Source: CAZSHB01 sp964606885 (GTDB lineage Bacteria; Babelota; Babeliae; Babelales; CAIQNR01). Taken from it: a stretch of DNA of 21,996 nucleotides. The stretch is from assembly GCA_964606885.1 (NCBI GenBank), contig CAZSHB010000014.1:1-21996 (forward strand), in the 5' to 3' direction. This document shows positions 14,686-21,996 of the stretch, one piece after another (position 1 is the first letter of the stretch; every line of letters begins with the position of its first letter). The notes beneath the pieces are model-generated. The model was not told the origin of the DNA. It saw only the letters and a program-made list of their open reading frames with translations, and searched no databases. Position numbers and translations under genes: made by a program.

Positions 14686-15378
14686 TTACTGATACGTGAC
14701 TACGCGTTGTCCATCGACAGATAGCTGCATACTTAAACATGTATCTTGCGCGTATTCTTGAACCAACTCTTTATCATGACAAATAATAAGCATGGTAATT
14801 TTGAGCTCTGCTGCAAGTCGATGTAGCGTCTGCATCACAAGATGCGCATTTTTTCTATCTAACGTTGCAGTTGGTTCGTCAAGCAATAACAACTTAGTCG
14901 GTTGTTGTAAGGCCATAAAAATAGCCAATAGTTGACGCTGCCCACCAGATAATCGACACACAGGAATAGTTAACGGTATTGCAAGTTCCTGAGCAAGAGA
15001 TAAAAATTGTGCATCTGGCAACGAACATAAACCCGGATAGGTTTGCATGCGTGCAAGTTGAAGATTTTCGGTAAACGTAAACTGATCCGCAAGCATGCTC
15101 GTATAATCTTGATAGACCGTATGCACATGCTTGGTAAAAGCCTCCGGCAAGACGTTATGCTGAGCGCGATATTCGTGTCCTTCTAACAGAACGGACCCAG
15201 TAAGTGTACCGCTGCCAGGAGTATTACCTTGCAAAATACTAAACAATGTTGATTTACCAACACCATTATCCCCCTGCATGAAGTAGACCTTATGCAAAGC
15301 TAGTTCAAGCACAAGGTCTTTAAAAAAGTACTGTTGTTGGTCTTTATGAAACTTGAAAGTAAGCTGTTTAATAATCAT
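14686..15378 (-). CDS. ABC transporter ATP-binding protein of the right cassette
   Basis: A 230-aa ATPase with Walker A GDNGVGKST (36-44), Q-loop Q90, signature LSGGQ (143-147), Walker B LLLLDEP (163-169) and switch His H201. It is about 20 residues shorter at the C-terminus than the left-cassette ATPase, but no motif is lost. GGGAG (inside the permease end) precedes the ATG, and the gap to the permease is 3 bp. It is the third gene of the right operon and ends at the shared terminator. Sequence outside the motifs differs clearly from the left ATPase, so the cassettes are old relatives and not a fresh copy. Confidence 0.94.
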   Translation of the reverse strand: MIIKQLTFKFHKDQQQYFFKDLVLELALHKVYFMQGDNGVGKSTLFSILQGNTPGSGTLTGSVLLEGHEYRAQHNVLPEAFTKHVHTVYQDYTSMLADQFTFTENLQLARMQTYPGLCSLPDAQFLSLAQELAIPLTIPVCRLSGGQRQLLAIFMALQQPTKLLLLDEPTATLDRKNAHLVMQTLHRLAAELKITMLIICHDKELVQEYAQDTCLSMQLSVDGQRVVTYQ

Positions 15379-15381
15379 GAC

Positions 15382-16272
15382 TTAGACTCCCAAGTTATCA
15401 TGCATAAGACGACTACGATCAGTACGGTACGTATACAAGAGCAACAACATCACTATGCAAGCCTGCACAGCAGTAAAATATTTTAAATCAAAACCGCCTT
15501 TAAGAAGTAGTTGCTGTAAAAGAAAGTACAGTACCGTACCAATAATTGGTACAGCAATTACTAATGGCCGCTTAGTATGCACTAGTACTTTGCCCAAAAT
15601 AAGGGCTGTAATACAAAGCAACGCTTTACCAAGGCCCATATTCAGCTCTACAAACATGTTTGATTGTGCAAACAAATAACCACTAATACCTGCTAAGGCA
15701 TTGGCTACCATAATACCTGTACAAAAAACATAGGCTGTTGAAATGTTATAATTTTTAAAAAACCCTGGGTTATTTCCATAGACTGCATAACAATACCCAA
15801 GTTGTGTCTTAAACAACAGATACATCACTCCCACACTGATACAAGCTATAATTGCTAATGCACATAACTCAGGATGGTACGGCACATACGCCATACAAGC
15901 GAGCGGATTAACATATTTTGCTAATGATACATATGCACCACTTATCGCCTGGTTAACCCCATGAAAAATTCCAAACGTCACAATACTACTGAGTAAATGA
16001 GGAAACTTACCCCGCTGGGTAAGCAAACTTGATGTTAACCCAACAAGTGCAGCACCAAGGCAACTTGCTAGGAGAACAAGCGGTAGTTTAATAACTACTG
16101 GCACACCGACCAACAGCATCAACATACGCGCGCCTGCAATAGCACCTACCGTATACGCACTTTCCAAACTCAAATCCGGCACTTTTAAAAGCGAAAAACT
16201 GATATACGCACCAAGCATAAGCGGCAGATGTAACAATGATTGCTCAAGAACAATAAGTATAAGATCAATCAT
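15382..16272 (-). CDS. ABC transporter permease of the right cassette (BPD_transp_2 type)
   Basis: A 296-aa membrane protein with about eight hydrophobic segments. It has the family pattern LLKVPDLSLESAYTVGAIAG near residues 28-47, equivalent to the left permease's NFDNLSVEGAFGIGGALT, and a late cytoplasmic-loop region YGNNPGFFKNYNIS near 168-181. It overlaps the binding-protein gene by 4 bp (ATGA, 16269-16272) and is followed after 3 bp by the ATPase. Mirrored gene order and overlap make it the counterpart of the left permease, but sequence similarity is low. Confidence 0.87.
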   Translation of the reverse strand: MIDLILIVLEQSLLHLPLMLGAYISFSLLKVPDLSLESAYTVGAIAGARMLMLLVGVPVVIKLPLVLLASCLGAALVGLTSSLLTQRGKFPHLLSSIVTFGIFHGVNQAISGAYVSLAKYVNPLACMAYVPYHPELCALAIIACISVGVMYLLFKTQLGYCYAVYGNNPGFFKNYNISTAYVFCTGIMVANALAGISGYLFAQSNMFVELNMGLGKALLCITALILGKVLVHTKRPLVIAVPIIGTVLYFLLQQLLLKGGFDLKYFTAVQACIVMLLLLYTYRTDRSRLMHDNLGV

Positions 16273-17264
16273 GAGCAGATCCCCGCAACAACCGTGTCTA
16301 TCTGTTCTTGTGTAAGATCAAGGCCCTGAGCACGCATAGTCTCAGTATTAAGTTCAAGGGTATACCCATCTACCGCACGCAGTGGCAACTCTTGCGGGTT
16401 TTTATGATCTACTAAAATCTCATGTGCTACCTGAGCAGCAACTTCACCTGACGCATACTCTGTTACGCCGTATGCTAATGCTGCACCTTTTTTACCTGAT
16501 GCTAAATCTGATGCTAAGAGCGTAACACCATAACGGTTACACAGCGTTACTAAAGCATCGATCCCGGCAACTACCGTATTATCAGTAAGCACTAAAACAA
16601 CATCAACACCTGATAATAATCCTGCAACTTTTTGTTGAATTTCGTTTGCTTGATACACTTCTACTGAGCGCAAAGTAATCCCTAACTGTTTACTAGAGTT
16701 AGCTATGTGCTCTTTGTGGGCTTCTAAACCAACTCCATGGGTTGGGTCATACACCAACAAAATTGTTTTTGTTTCTGGTTTAAGTTTATACAGCAACTCA
16801 ATCTGAGTAGTATAATCAGTTGTGCTATACACCCCTGTAGAAGATGGATTACTATCTTTGAGCGATTGAGCAAGTTCAAGACCATCTACTGCAGTAAAGA
16901 CATGCGGTGTTTGTATATCTTTTTTAGCAAGCAACTCAACCATAGTCTGACCGCATGCAACTCCAATAGTTACTATAAGTGCATACTTACCCGTTACAAT
17001 GTCTTCTGCCTGAGCACGTAATAACGTCTTGTTACCGTTAGCATTAAAGACTTTAAAGCTATACCCCGCATTATCTAATGCTTGCAAAGTCTCTTTAAAT
17101 CCCTGTTCTATTTCTTCAAGCGCAGGGTGTGTTGTTGGCGTAAAAATAGCGATCCGTGGACCACCAGAAACTTTACCATGCTGTATTACTTGCACGGCTT
17201 TAAAAACTTTATAGGCTGCAACAAGAGCTACCAGCACAAGAACTACTAATATTTTATTTTTCAT
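16269..17264 (-). CDS. ABC transporter substrate-binding protein of the right cassette (ABC_sub_bind type)
   Basis: A 331-aa binding protein with an N-terminal membrane helix (residues 3-22) and no lipobox. It follows the same fold as the two left binding proteins: IAIFTPTTHPALEEIEQGFK (38-57), ALIVTIGVACGQTMV, KTILLVYDPTHGVG, VDVVLVLTDNTV, then LLASDLASG and a closing AYGVTEYASGEVAAQVAHEIL. The segment that reads IATPAAQALA in the left proteins is IGVACGQTMV here, so the pocket differs. The ATG has AAAGG seven bases upstream. It is the first gene of a three-gene operon running opposite to the left one. The ligand cannot be named; related proteins bind amino acids such as tryptophan or tyrosine. 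Confidence 0.85.
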   Translation of the reverse strand: MKNKILVVLVLVALVAAYKVFKAVQVIQHGKVSGGPRIAIFTPTTHPALEEIEQGFKETLQALDNAGYSFKVFNANGNKTLLRAQAEDIVTGKYALIVTIGVACGQTMVELLAKKDIQTPHVFTAVDGLELAQSLKDSNPSSTGVYSTTDYTTQIELLYKLKPETKTILLVYDPTHGVGLEAHKEHIANSSKQLGITLRSVEVYQANEIQQKVAGLLSGVDVVLVLTDNTVVAGIDALVTLCNRYGVTLLASDLASGKKGAALAYGVTEYASGEVAAQVAHEILVDHKNPQELPLRAVDGYTLELNTETMRAQGLDLTQEQIDTVVAGICS

Positions 17265-17369
17265 TCATCTTCCTTTAATCGTACTTTTTATTGTTACAGA
17301 GCAATTTTAATTCTTAACAGAACTACATGCTACAAGAATAATTTCGAGCTTAGAGTATAACTTCTTTTC

Positions 17370-17413
17370 AAAAAAAAGAGCGCTGGAGGTTAAACCCCCA
17401 ATGCTCTTTTTTT
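17370..17413 (-). terminator. terminator after the P-loop kinase gene
   Basis: AAAAAAAGAGC (17371-17381) pairs perfectly with GCTCTTTTTTT (17403-17413). An inner TGGAGG/CCCCCA stem with one mismatch follows. It lies 14 bp past the kinase stop on the minus strand and separates it from the right ABC operon. Confidence 0.85.
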
Positions 17414-17427
17414 ACATTCTTCCAAAG

Positions 17428-17952
17428 CTATTGTTCTAAAAAACTATGCGATCTCAATTCTTCTAACAGCTCTTCTACCTGTTTGGTTGTCGATACACGA
17501 TAGATTTTTTTGCCTACCTGTTGAGCAATAACACGCTCAAGTTCAGGCTTTTTTTCTTTATTAAAGGTCCATACATATTTGAGAAAAATCCAATCTGGAA
17601 ATCTCTCTGGACAACCTTGAGCACTAAAATCGTACACTTTGCCAAAATGTTGAAACGCTCTTTTAAAGATACGATACAAACAGACATAAAGTGGCGTCTC
17701 AAACACAACGATAATATCAGCTTTTTGCGCACGGTACGAAAAAAAACTGGTTGCAGTTCCATCAATGATCCAGTCCTGCTGATCACATAACAAATCATGT
17801 ATCTCTTTAAACTCTTGCGGATCACGTCGCTCCCAATTGGGTTTAAAGTAATACTGATCTAAATGAAATAAGGGCAGATCTCGAATATAATGAAGCTCCG
17901 CACTAAACACCGATTTGCCCGAACCAGGACACCCTATAACTGCAATTCTCAT
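17428..17952 (-). CDS. adenylate-kinase/FlaR-like P-loop NTPase
   Basis: A 174-aa kinase-like protein. Walker A is GCPGSGKS (7-14) at the N-terminus, followed by LFHLDQYYFKPNWERRD (28-44), then DWIIDGT (60-66), which fits the substrate-binding and catalytic Asp region of this family. The middle part is a Arg-containing lid-like region (YRIFKRAFQHFG). Proteins with this layout are often annotated 'DNA topology modulation protein FlaR' or adenylate kinase and related; the actual phosphate acceptor is not known. There is no good Shine-Dalgarno; the TCTGGAT before the ATG is weak. It is transcribed on the minus strand upstream of the right ABC operon but ends with its own terminator. Confidence 0.82.
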   Translation of the reverse strand: MRIAVIGCPGSGKSVFSAELHYIRDLPLFHLDQYYFKPNWERRDPQEFKEIHDLLCDQQDWIIDGTATSFFSYRAQKADIIVVFETPLYVCLYRIFKRAFQHFGKVYDFSAQGCPERFPDWIFLKYVWTFNKEKKPELERVIAQQVGKKIYRVSTTKQVEELLEELRSHSFLEQ

Positions 17953-18068
17953 GATAATATTTATCCAGAAATCTCTAATATATACGTCTATTCTGCATTC
18001 AGCATATCAAGAATAATACCGATGTCAGCTTCCAGACATCAATATCATGCTTTTATATTAATTTTACA

Positions 18069-18782
18069 CTAAGCCAAGGGCGTAAATTGCTCAATAGTAT
18101 AAATGCCCAGTTCTTTTTCTATAGCCTCCACCCGCTGCAAAATCACCTCAAAGCCATGCTCCCCAAAAGCATCGTGCTCAAACTTTTCAAACAACTCGCC
18201 CATCTCTTTAAACTCTTGCTCAGTTAAAAACGACCGTACTTGAGGAAAGATAACCGTATCTTCGCGTGATTCATGCGGGCGGTACATGGTTATAAATTCT
18301 TGTAGTAACAGCGCCACACGCTTTTTTACTTTTGCTGTAACAGGTGCTGAAGAAGCCGCAATAGCTTGCAATTCTTTGGTAATAATTCTTCCGCTGACAT
18401 GCTGCTTACGTAACGTTTTCACAAGCCTGACCTGTTTTTTATGCTTTTCAAACAGCGGAAACACATAGTCTTCTTCCATCTTTTCGTGATGGTCTTCTAT
18501 AAAATCTTTAATAATTGCTGCTGCTTTGCCAAGAGCTTTTTGTGGGAATTCTCCCTGCTCAATACGTTTAATAAGTGCTTCGTAAATTAATAACACACGG
18601 TTTAAAATACCGTGCTCACGCATAAGATCTTCTGACAAAGGAATATCTTCTTCAAACTTTTCCTGGGCTTTTTTTGCATCTTTGAGACTCATACTTTGCA
18701 CCTTTTTATTTTGATCACCATACACAACCTGACCATGCATTGCCGCCATAACCAGTAGCAACACAGCTCTATTTTGCTTCAT
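18069..18782 (-). CDS. exported hemerythrin-like (HHE) protein
   Basis: A 237-aa protein that should bind a di-iron centre in a four-helix bundle. The start at 18782 is chosen because AAAGGGG lies four bases upstream and the ATG begins a signal peptide (MKQNRAVLLLVMAAMHGQVVYG). The in-frame ATG at 18887 would add 35 Cys-rich residues without sense. The HHE ligands are all present: H57 (REHGILNR), H98/H99 and E103 (DHHEKMEEDYVFP), H128 (KQHVSGR), H170 and E174 (RPHESREDTVIFP). Most HHE proteins are cytoplasmic; an exported form could bind O2, peroxide or NO in the periplasm or store iron. It is divergent from the FAD oxidoreductase gene at 18969. Confidence 0.88.
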   Translation of the reverse strand: MKQNRAVLLLVMAAMHGQVVYGDQNKKVQSMSLKDAKKAQEKFEEDIPLSEDLMREHGILNRVLLIYEALIKRIEQGEFPQKALGKAAAIIKDFIEDHHEKMEEDYVFPLFEKHKKQVRLVKTLRKQHVSGRIITKELQAIAASSAPVTAKVKKRVALLLQEFITMYRPHESREDTVIFPQVRSFLTEQEFKEMGELFEKFEHDAFGEHGFEVILQRVEAIEKELGIYTIEQFTPLA

Positions 18783-18890
18783 CCAACCCCTTTCTTGAAT
18801 ACATACCATACAACTGCATAGTAAAAGATCGCAGCTATAGTTAGCCAGAGATTGACACGAAACAATACGCACCGTCCCAAGAGGCAACTC

Positions 18891-18922
18891 TTTACTTATC
18901 CCACCGATTAAAATTATATAAT
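18891..18922 (+). promoter_or_regulatory. putative promoter of the FAD oxidoreductase gene
   Basis: A perfect TATAAT (18917-18922) lies 46 bp before the ATG. The -35 is poor: TTTACT (18891-18896) is 20 bp away and ACTTAT at 17 bp is weak. A separate promoter for the divergent hemerythrin gene was not clear. Confidence 0.42.
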
Positions 18923-18968
18923 TCTTATTATTAAGAGAGAAAACCCCCTTAACATAAGAGAGTTCACT

Positions 18969-20243
18969 ATGTCTGTATGGTTACCACAAGACCAAGTTGC
19001 CTGGTATCACAATCGTAAATCTGCCAGTACCTGCCACGAAAATATGAGTGCCGATGTTGTCATTATTGGTGGAGGTATGGCAGGCCTTTCTGCGGCACAA
19101 GCGTTCCATAAAAGAGGGAAAAAAGTGGTGGTACTTGAACAGTATGATTGCGGTGCAGGTGCAACAGGCAAAAGCTCTGGCTTTGTTACTCCCAATGCTG
19201 AACTCTCGTTTACCGATTTTTCTAAAAAATATAACCCTGAAACGGCACACCATATTTGGGACTTTATTACCAGCGGTGTGGATGATATTAGACGTAATAT
19301 TCAACAGCATACCTTTACCTGCGACTACTCTCCACAAGACACGCTCATGCTTGCAAACACCCAGGAAAACTTTAAAACGCTTGCTACCGAATATGAAAAC
19401 TTAGCCAAGTTTGGCTACAAAACATCTTTATACGATCAACATCAAGTACGTAATTTTATTGCATCACACCAGTACGCTGGCGCAGTCAGTTACGAAGAAA
19501 CATTTGGCATTAACGGCTATCTCTATTGCCAAGAAATGAAAAAACACCTGCAAACATTAGGTGTTTCGGTGTTTGAAGAAACTGCAGTAACCAACATTAA
19601 AGACCATACCGTAACCACGTCACACGCCACTATTACGGCAGATTTTATTGTAGTCAGCACAGACCGCTTTATGCCGGATCTTGGGTTGCTAACACAAGCG
19701 GTATACCATGTACAAACATTTCTCATGCGCTCAGAACAGATAACAGAACAGCAAGCGCACGCCATATTTCCTAAAGAAAAATTGTTAGTATGGGATTCTG
19801 AAATGGTCTATAACTATTTCCGTATTACCCCAGACAATAGACTACTGCTTGGTGGCGGCAACGTACGTGATGCGTATGCAAACAAGCCAACACACGATTC
19901 ATCGGCCATGTTTACCAAGCTAACCAATTATTTTGAAGCGCACTTTCCAGGCCTGGATATTCAATTTAAACAGATGTGGCCGGGGCTGATTGGTGTATCA
20001 AAAGATATTGCGCCTATTGCAGGCCGAGATAAAGACAAACCGTTTATGTATTACATTGCAGCTGCTGCTGGATTGCCAATTGCTGCCGCACTAGGACGTT
20101 ACAGCGCAGAGAACCTGATTGATCACAAAACTGATCTTGATAAATATTTCTCGCCCTATCGCTCTTTTATGATCGATGGCGTACTGCAAAAAATAATAGG
20201 CAACAAAATCACTTTTGCGCTCTCTAATATGTTTAAAAAGTAA
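18969..20243 (+). CDS. FAD-dependent amine/amino acid oxidoreductase (DAO family, PuuB-like)
   Basis: A 424-aa flavoprotein of the DAO family, probably cytoplasmic, oxidising an amine or amino acid and passing electrons to O2 or another acceptor. The FAD-binding motif is VVIIGGGMAGLSAA (30-43) ending in E57 of the second strand, followed by GAGATGKSSGFVTPN (62-76). The C-terminal family pattern RLLLGGGNVRD (291-301) and MWPGLIGVSKDIAPIAG (336-352) then AAAAGLP (364-370) is present. This layout is closest to gamma-glutamylputrescine oxidoreductase (PuuB) and related enzymes. The substrate is not certain, as no polyamine genes lie nearby. AGAGAG precedes the ATG. The gene ends 7 bp before the converging small membrane protein at 20251. 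Confidence 0.9.
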   Translation: MSVWLPQDQVAWYHNRKSASTCHENMSADVVIIGGGMAGLSAAQAFHKRGKKVVVLEQYDCGAGATGKSSGFVTPNAELSFTDFSKKYNPETAHHIWDFITSGVDDIRRNIQQHTFTCDYSPQDTLMLANTQENFKTLATEYENLAKFGYKTSLYDQHQVRNFIASHQYAGAVSYEETFGINGYLYCQEMKKHLQTLGVSVFEETAVTNIKDHTVTTSHATITADFIVVSTDRFMPDLGLLTQAVYHVQTFLMRSEQITEQQAHAIFPKEKLLVWDSEMVYNYFRITPDNRLLLGGGNVRDAYANKPTHDSSAMFTKLTNYFEAHFPGLDIQFKQMWPGLIGVSKDIAPIAGRDKDKPFMYYIAAAAGLPIAAALGRYSAENLIDHKTDLDKYFSPYRSFMIDGVLQKIIGNKITFALSNMFKK

Positions 20244-20250
20244 TCAACAA

Positions 20251-20463
20251 TTACTTTAATTTTTTAATACCGTATTCCACCCACATTTTAAATACAGTAC
20301 TTAGGCAAACAAACATAAAAAGATACTGCGGAAGATCGTTGGCCGTAAATGAGCATGGCATAGGAAATCCGCATACATGCAACAGTATCATTGGTACACT
20401 TACCGTCACAAATGAGATTAAAAAACTTTGTACCCAAGGATTCAATCTAGTAAAAAAAGACAT
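20251..20463 (-). CDS. two-helix small membrane protein, family unknown
   Basis: A 70-aa protein with two likely membrane segments (about residues 10-30 and 46-63) and a basic C-terminus. AGGA lies nine bases before the ATG. It converges on the FAD oxidoreductase gene with a 7-bp gap and diverges from the exported protein at 20578. No family is recognised. Length, topology and ribosome site make it a plausible gene, but the evidence is modest. Confidence 0.5.
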   Translation of the reverse strand: MSFFTRLNPWVQSFLISFVTVSVPMILLHVCGFPMPCSFTANDLPQYLFMFVCLSTVFKMWVEYGIKKLK

Positions 20464-20497
20464 ACATATATTCCTATCATGTGAAATTACACTCAGT

Positions 20498-20527
20498 TTG
20501 ACACTTTAACGATCGTCATTCTATTCT
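20498..20527 (+). promoter_or_regulatory. putative promoter of the C1q-like exported protein gene
   Basis: A perfect -35, TTGACA (20498-20503), and TATTCT (20522-20527) are 18 bp apart, 50 bp before the ATG. The -10 is the left arm of an inverted repeat, CTATTCT (20521-20527) and AGAATAG (20533-20539). Confidence 0.5.
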
Positions 20528-20577
20528 CATTAAGAATAGGTCATTATACACGATTATTGCCCATTAGAGGAGAGAAT

Positions 20578-21330
20578 ATGAAGCAATACGTTTTTTTAAT
20601 ATGTGCTAGCCTAACCAGTATGCAGCTTATAAACGCAGAAACCCAGTCTACCACCATCGATCATAGAGACTGTATATTACTTAATACAGAAGATAATAAA
20701 GACTATAACCATCTTAAGGCTACAGGCATAACGCAGCTCAATAACCATGATAGTGAGGATTTTGATGACGACCTACCAACACGAAAAGTAAAAAAAAGAT
20801 TAACTGTTGATTATCTCAATGTCGTTAAAAATCTCGTTGTTAATGGAACTGCAGTTACTGGTACTAGCTCAACAGGAACAGGCTTATCTTCATACGGACA
20901 ACTGTCTGTTGCTGCACAAGGCATAAATCTTAATACCTCAAATACCTGGGTCCCTATCACTTTTGATACAACAGGCCCCTCATCCAACATAACTGTATCT
21001 ACAACTTCGCCTGCAACAATCACTGTTACACAAGCCGGAACCTATCAAATTAACTTTAGTTTTTACTTTGCAGTAGCAGTTAGTCCTGAAACTATTCTTA
21101 CAGCATCAACATATACATTTGGAATCGATATTAATGGAACTACTACACCTGCTGCAGCGATATATGCTAATCGGGCAGGAAACTACTCAGTCAGCTACAG
21201 CACGATTATGACACTTTCTGCCAACGATGAAATTCAATTTTATATGAAATCTTCTGCTGGTGATAATATCTTTGCCAATGTTGTCACGTTAACAAATGGC
21301 AACGGATATGTACTACAAATTTCAAACTAA
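20578..21330 (+). CDS. exported protein with C1q/TNF-like C-terminal domain
   Basis: A 250-aa protein. The ATG at 20578 has AGAGGAGAG upstream and starts a signal peptide (residues 1-20, ending INA). An acidic stretch (about 55-66, SEDFDDD) and a basic one (RKVKKR) follow. The C-terminal half (about 105-250) is a beta-rich domain with VTQAGTYQINFSFYFAV, a later IMTLSANDEIQFYM and a closing GYVLQIS. This pattern (beta strands, Tyr-Gln/Phe, 'xLxxxDxIxxY') is that of the C1q/TNF-like jelly-roll domain of BclA-type bacterial surface proteins, usually trimeric. The collagen-like part of such proteins is absent. It is followed after 14 bp by another exported protein gene, probably cotranscribed. 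A surface or adhesion role is inferred. Confidence 0.78.
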   Translation: MKQYVFLICASLTSMQLINAETQSTTIDHRDCILLNTEDNKDYNHLKATGITQLNNHDSEDFDDDLPTRKVKKRLTVDYLNVVKNLVVNGTAVTGTSSTGTGLSSYGQLSVAAQGINLNTSNTWVPITFDTTGPSSNITVSTTSPATITVTQAGTYQINFSFYFAVAVSPETILTASTYTFGIDINGTTTPAAAIYANRAGNYSVSYSTIMTLSANDEIQFYMKSSAGDNIFANVVTLTNGNGYVLQISN

Positions 21331-21344
21331 AAAAGAGAGATTTT

Positions 21345-21996
21345 GTGCATCAGATATATCTATTTTTACTATTTTTTGTATTTGACGCCAACGCTTCACA
21401 GCAATTAATAAAGGGCAAATACATTAATAATAATAATGTCTGTTTTTATCTATCTGCAGACTTATGCGAAAATTATATTGATCAACCATTATCTCTTTCT
21501 TACCCCCAAGACATAAACCTAAAAAGCCTGCCACCTTCCATTGTAGATATCCCCCTTATTACCAATATTATTCCAGTGGTGTGGCTTTCTGGCAACACAT
21601 ATACTATTGAAGAAATGGATGAAGATCTTTATTACTCACTTATTAAAATAAAAAAATTCTTTAAAAGATTTTTTTATAACACATCCTGGGATGGAGAACT
21701 CAAACCAACACAGCTCATAAAAAATAGTATCCCGTCATCAACTATTCAATCTGCTGCATTATTTACCATAGGTCTTGATTCTACAGCTACGGTACTTCGC
21801 CATTTTGATGAAAAACCAATTCTTATTTCTTTTAACATCGCTCACAAAAATGCTACAGATTTTACTCAAACACACCATTTAGATTTTTCTACTATTTATA
21901 TAAATCACTATGATTTTTTAAATCTTTTTATTCTTAATAAAGCGTCTATTGATATCTCTAAATGGTTTTGGGATACAACTATGGGATTAGCATGGG
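21345..21996 (+). CDS. exported protein, family unknown (3' end outside the window)
   Basis: An open frame of 217 codons that runs off the window end. The start is GTG at 21345, 14 bp after the previous stop, with AAGAGAGA upstream. The N-terminus reads MHQIYLFLLFFVFDANA then SQQLIKG, a good Sec signal peptide. The rest is polar with many Asn, Asp, Ile and aromatic residues (for example VVWLSGNTYTIEEMDEDLYY and FFKRFFYNTSWDGE); no family is recognised. The absence of a stop over 650 bases in an AT-rich region, plus the signal peptide and close spacing, makes it real. It probably shares the promoter at 20498-20527. Confidence 0.8.
   Translation, partial: MHQIYLFLLFFVFDANASQQLIKGKYINNNNVCFYLSADLCENYIDQPLSLSYPQDINLKSLPPSIVDIPLITNIIPVVWLSGNTYTIEEMDEDLYYSLIKIKKFFKRFFYNTSWDGELKPTQLIKNSIPSSTIQSAALFTIGLDSTATVLRHFDEKPILISFNIAHKNATDFTQTHHLDFSTIYINHYDFLNLFILNKASIDISKWFWDTTMGLAW

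Noticed and set aside
18021..18040. GATGTC/GACATC hairpin between the hemerythrin and kinase genes as a terminator
   Set aside because: The stem is only six pairs and no T-run follows on the minus strand.
18783..18887. 35-residue extension of the hemerythrin-like gene
   Set aside because: AAAGGGG and a signal peptide support the start at 18782; the extension is Cys-rich and without features.
19048..19404. 118-codon frames on both strands within the FAD oxidoreductase gene
   Set aside because: Both overlap the conserved FAD-binding region in other frames and show no recognisable features.

Overview
The window looks like a piece of a small-genome, host-associated, Gram-negative-type bacterium. 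The gene mix resembles Candidatus Dependentiae (TM6) or a similar amoeba-associated lineage: importers for amino acids and nucleosides, no biosynthetic operons, short exported ankyrin-repeat proteins, many one-gene transcription units, and exported proteins with no recognisable family. This placement is an inference from gene content, not a match. The genetic code appears standard (TGA is used as stop and a class-I release factor RF1 is present). Ribosome binding sites are variants of AAGGAG, often AGGGG, and TTG and GTG starts occur.

Layout, left to right. A BrnQ-type branched-chain amino acid carrier (199-1359) converges on a 2-Cys peroxiredoxin (minus) that has an in-frame lipoprotein leader. 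The 5' end of that leader overlaps a divergent glycosyltransferase gene. The glycosyltransferase is coupled by an ATGA overlap to an exported protein with a Pro/Lys-rich linker. Next, all on the minus strand, come a small exported coiled-coil protein, two exported ankyrin-repeat proteins, a NupC-type nucleoside transporter, and the rpmE-prfA pair (ribosomal protein L31 and RF1). On the plus strand follow an FKBP-type peptidyl-prolyl isomerase lipoprotein, a small membrane protein and an exported HExxH metallopeptidase-like protein.

The centre (11037-17264) is the most distinctive part. Two complete ABC import cassettes of the ABC_sub_bind (TrpX-like) type face each other across one bidirectional terminator. 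The left one has two tandem paralogous binding proteins, a permease and an ATPase. The right one has one binding protein, a permease and an ATPase. Gene order and coupling overlaps are mirrored.

The right part holds an adenylate-kinase/FlaR-like P-loop kinase, an exported hemerythrin-like protein divergent from a PuuB-like FAD oxidoreductase, a two-helix membrane protein, an exported protein with a C1q/TNF-like C-terminal domain, and an exported protein of unknown family that runs off the window end.

Taken together, the window encodes nutrient scavenging (BrnQ, NupC, two ABC importers), envelope redox and folding functions (peroxiredoxin, FKBP, hemerythrin) and several exported proteins that could act at the surface or on a host. 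I saw no CRISPR array, insertion sequence, prophage, recognised defence system, tRNA or rRNA.
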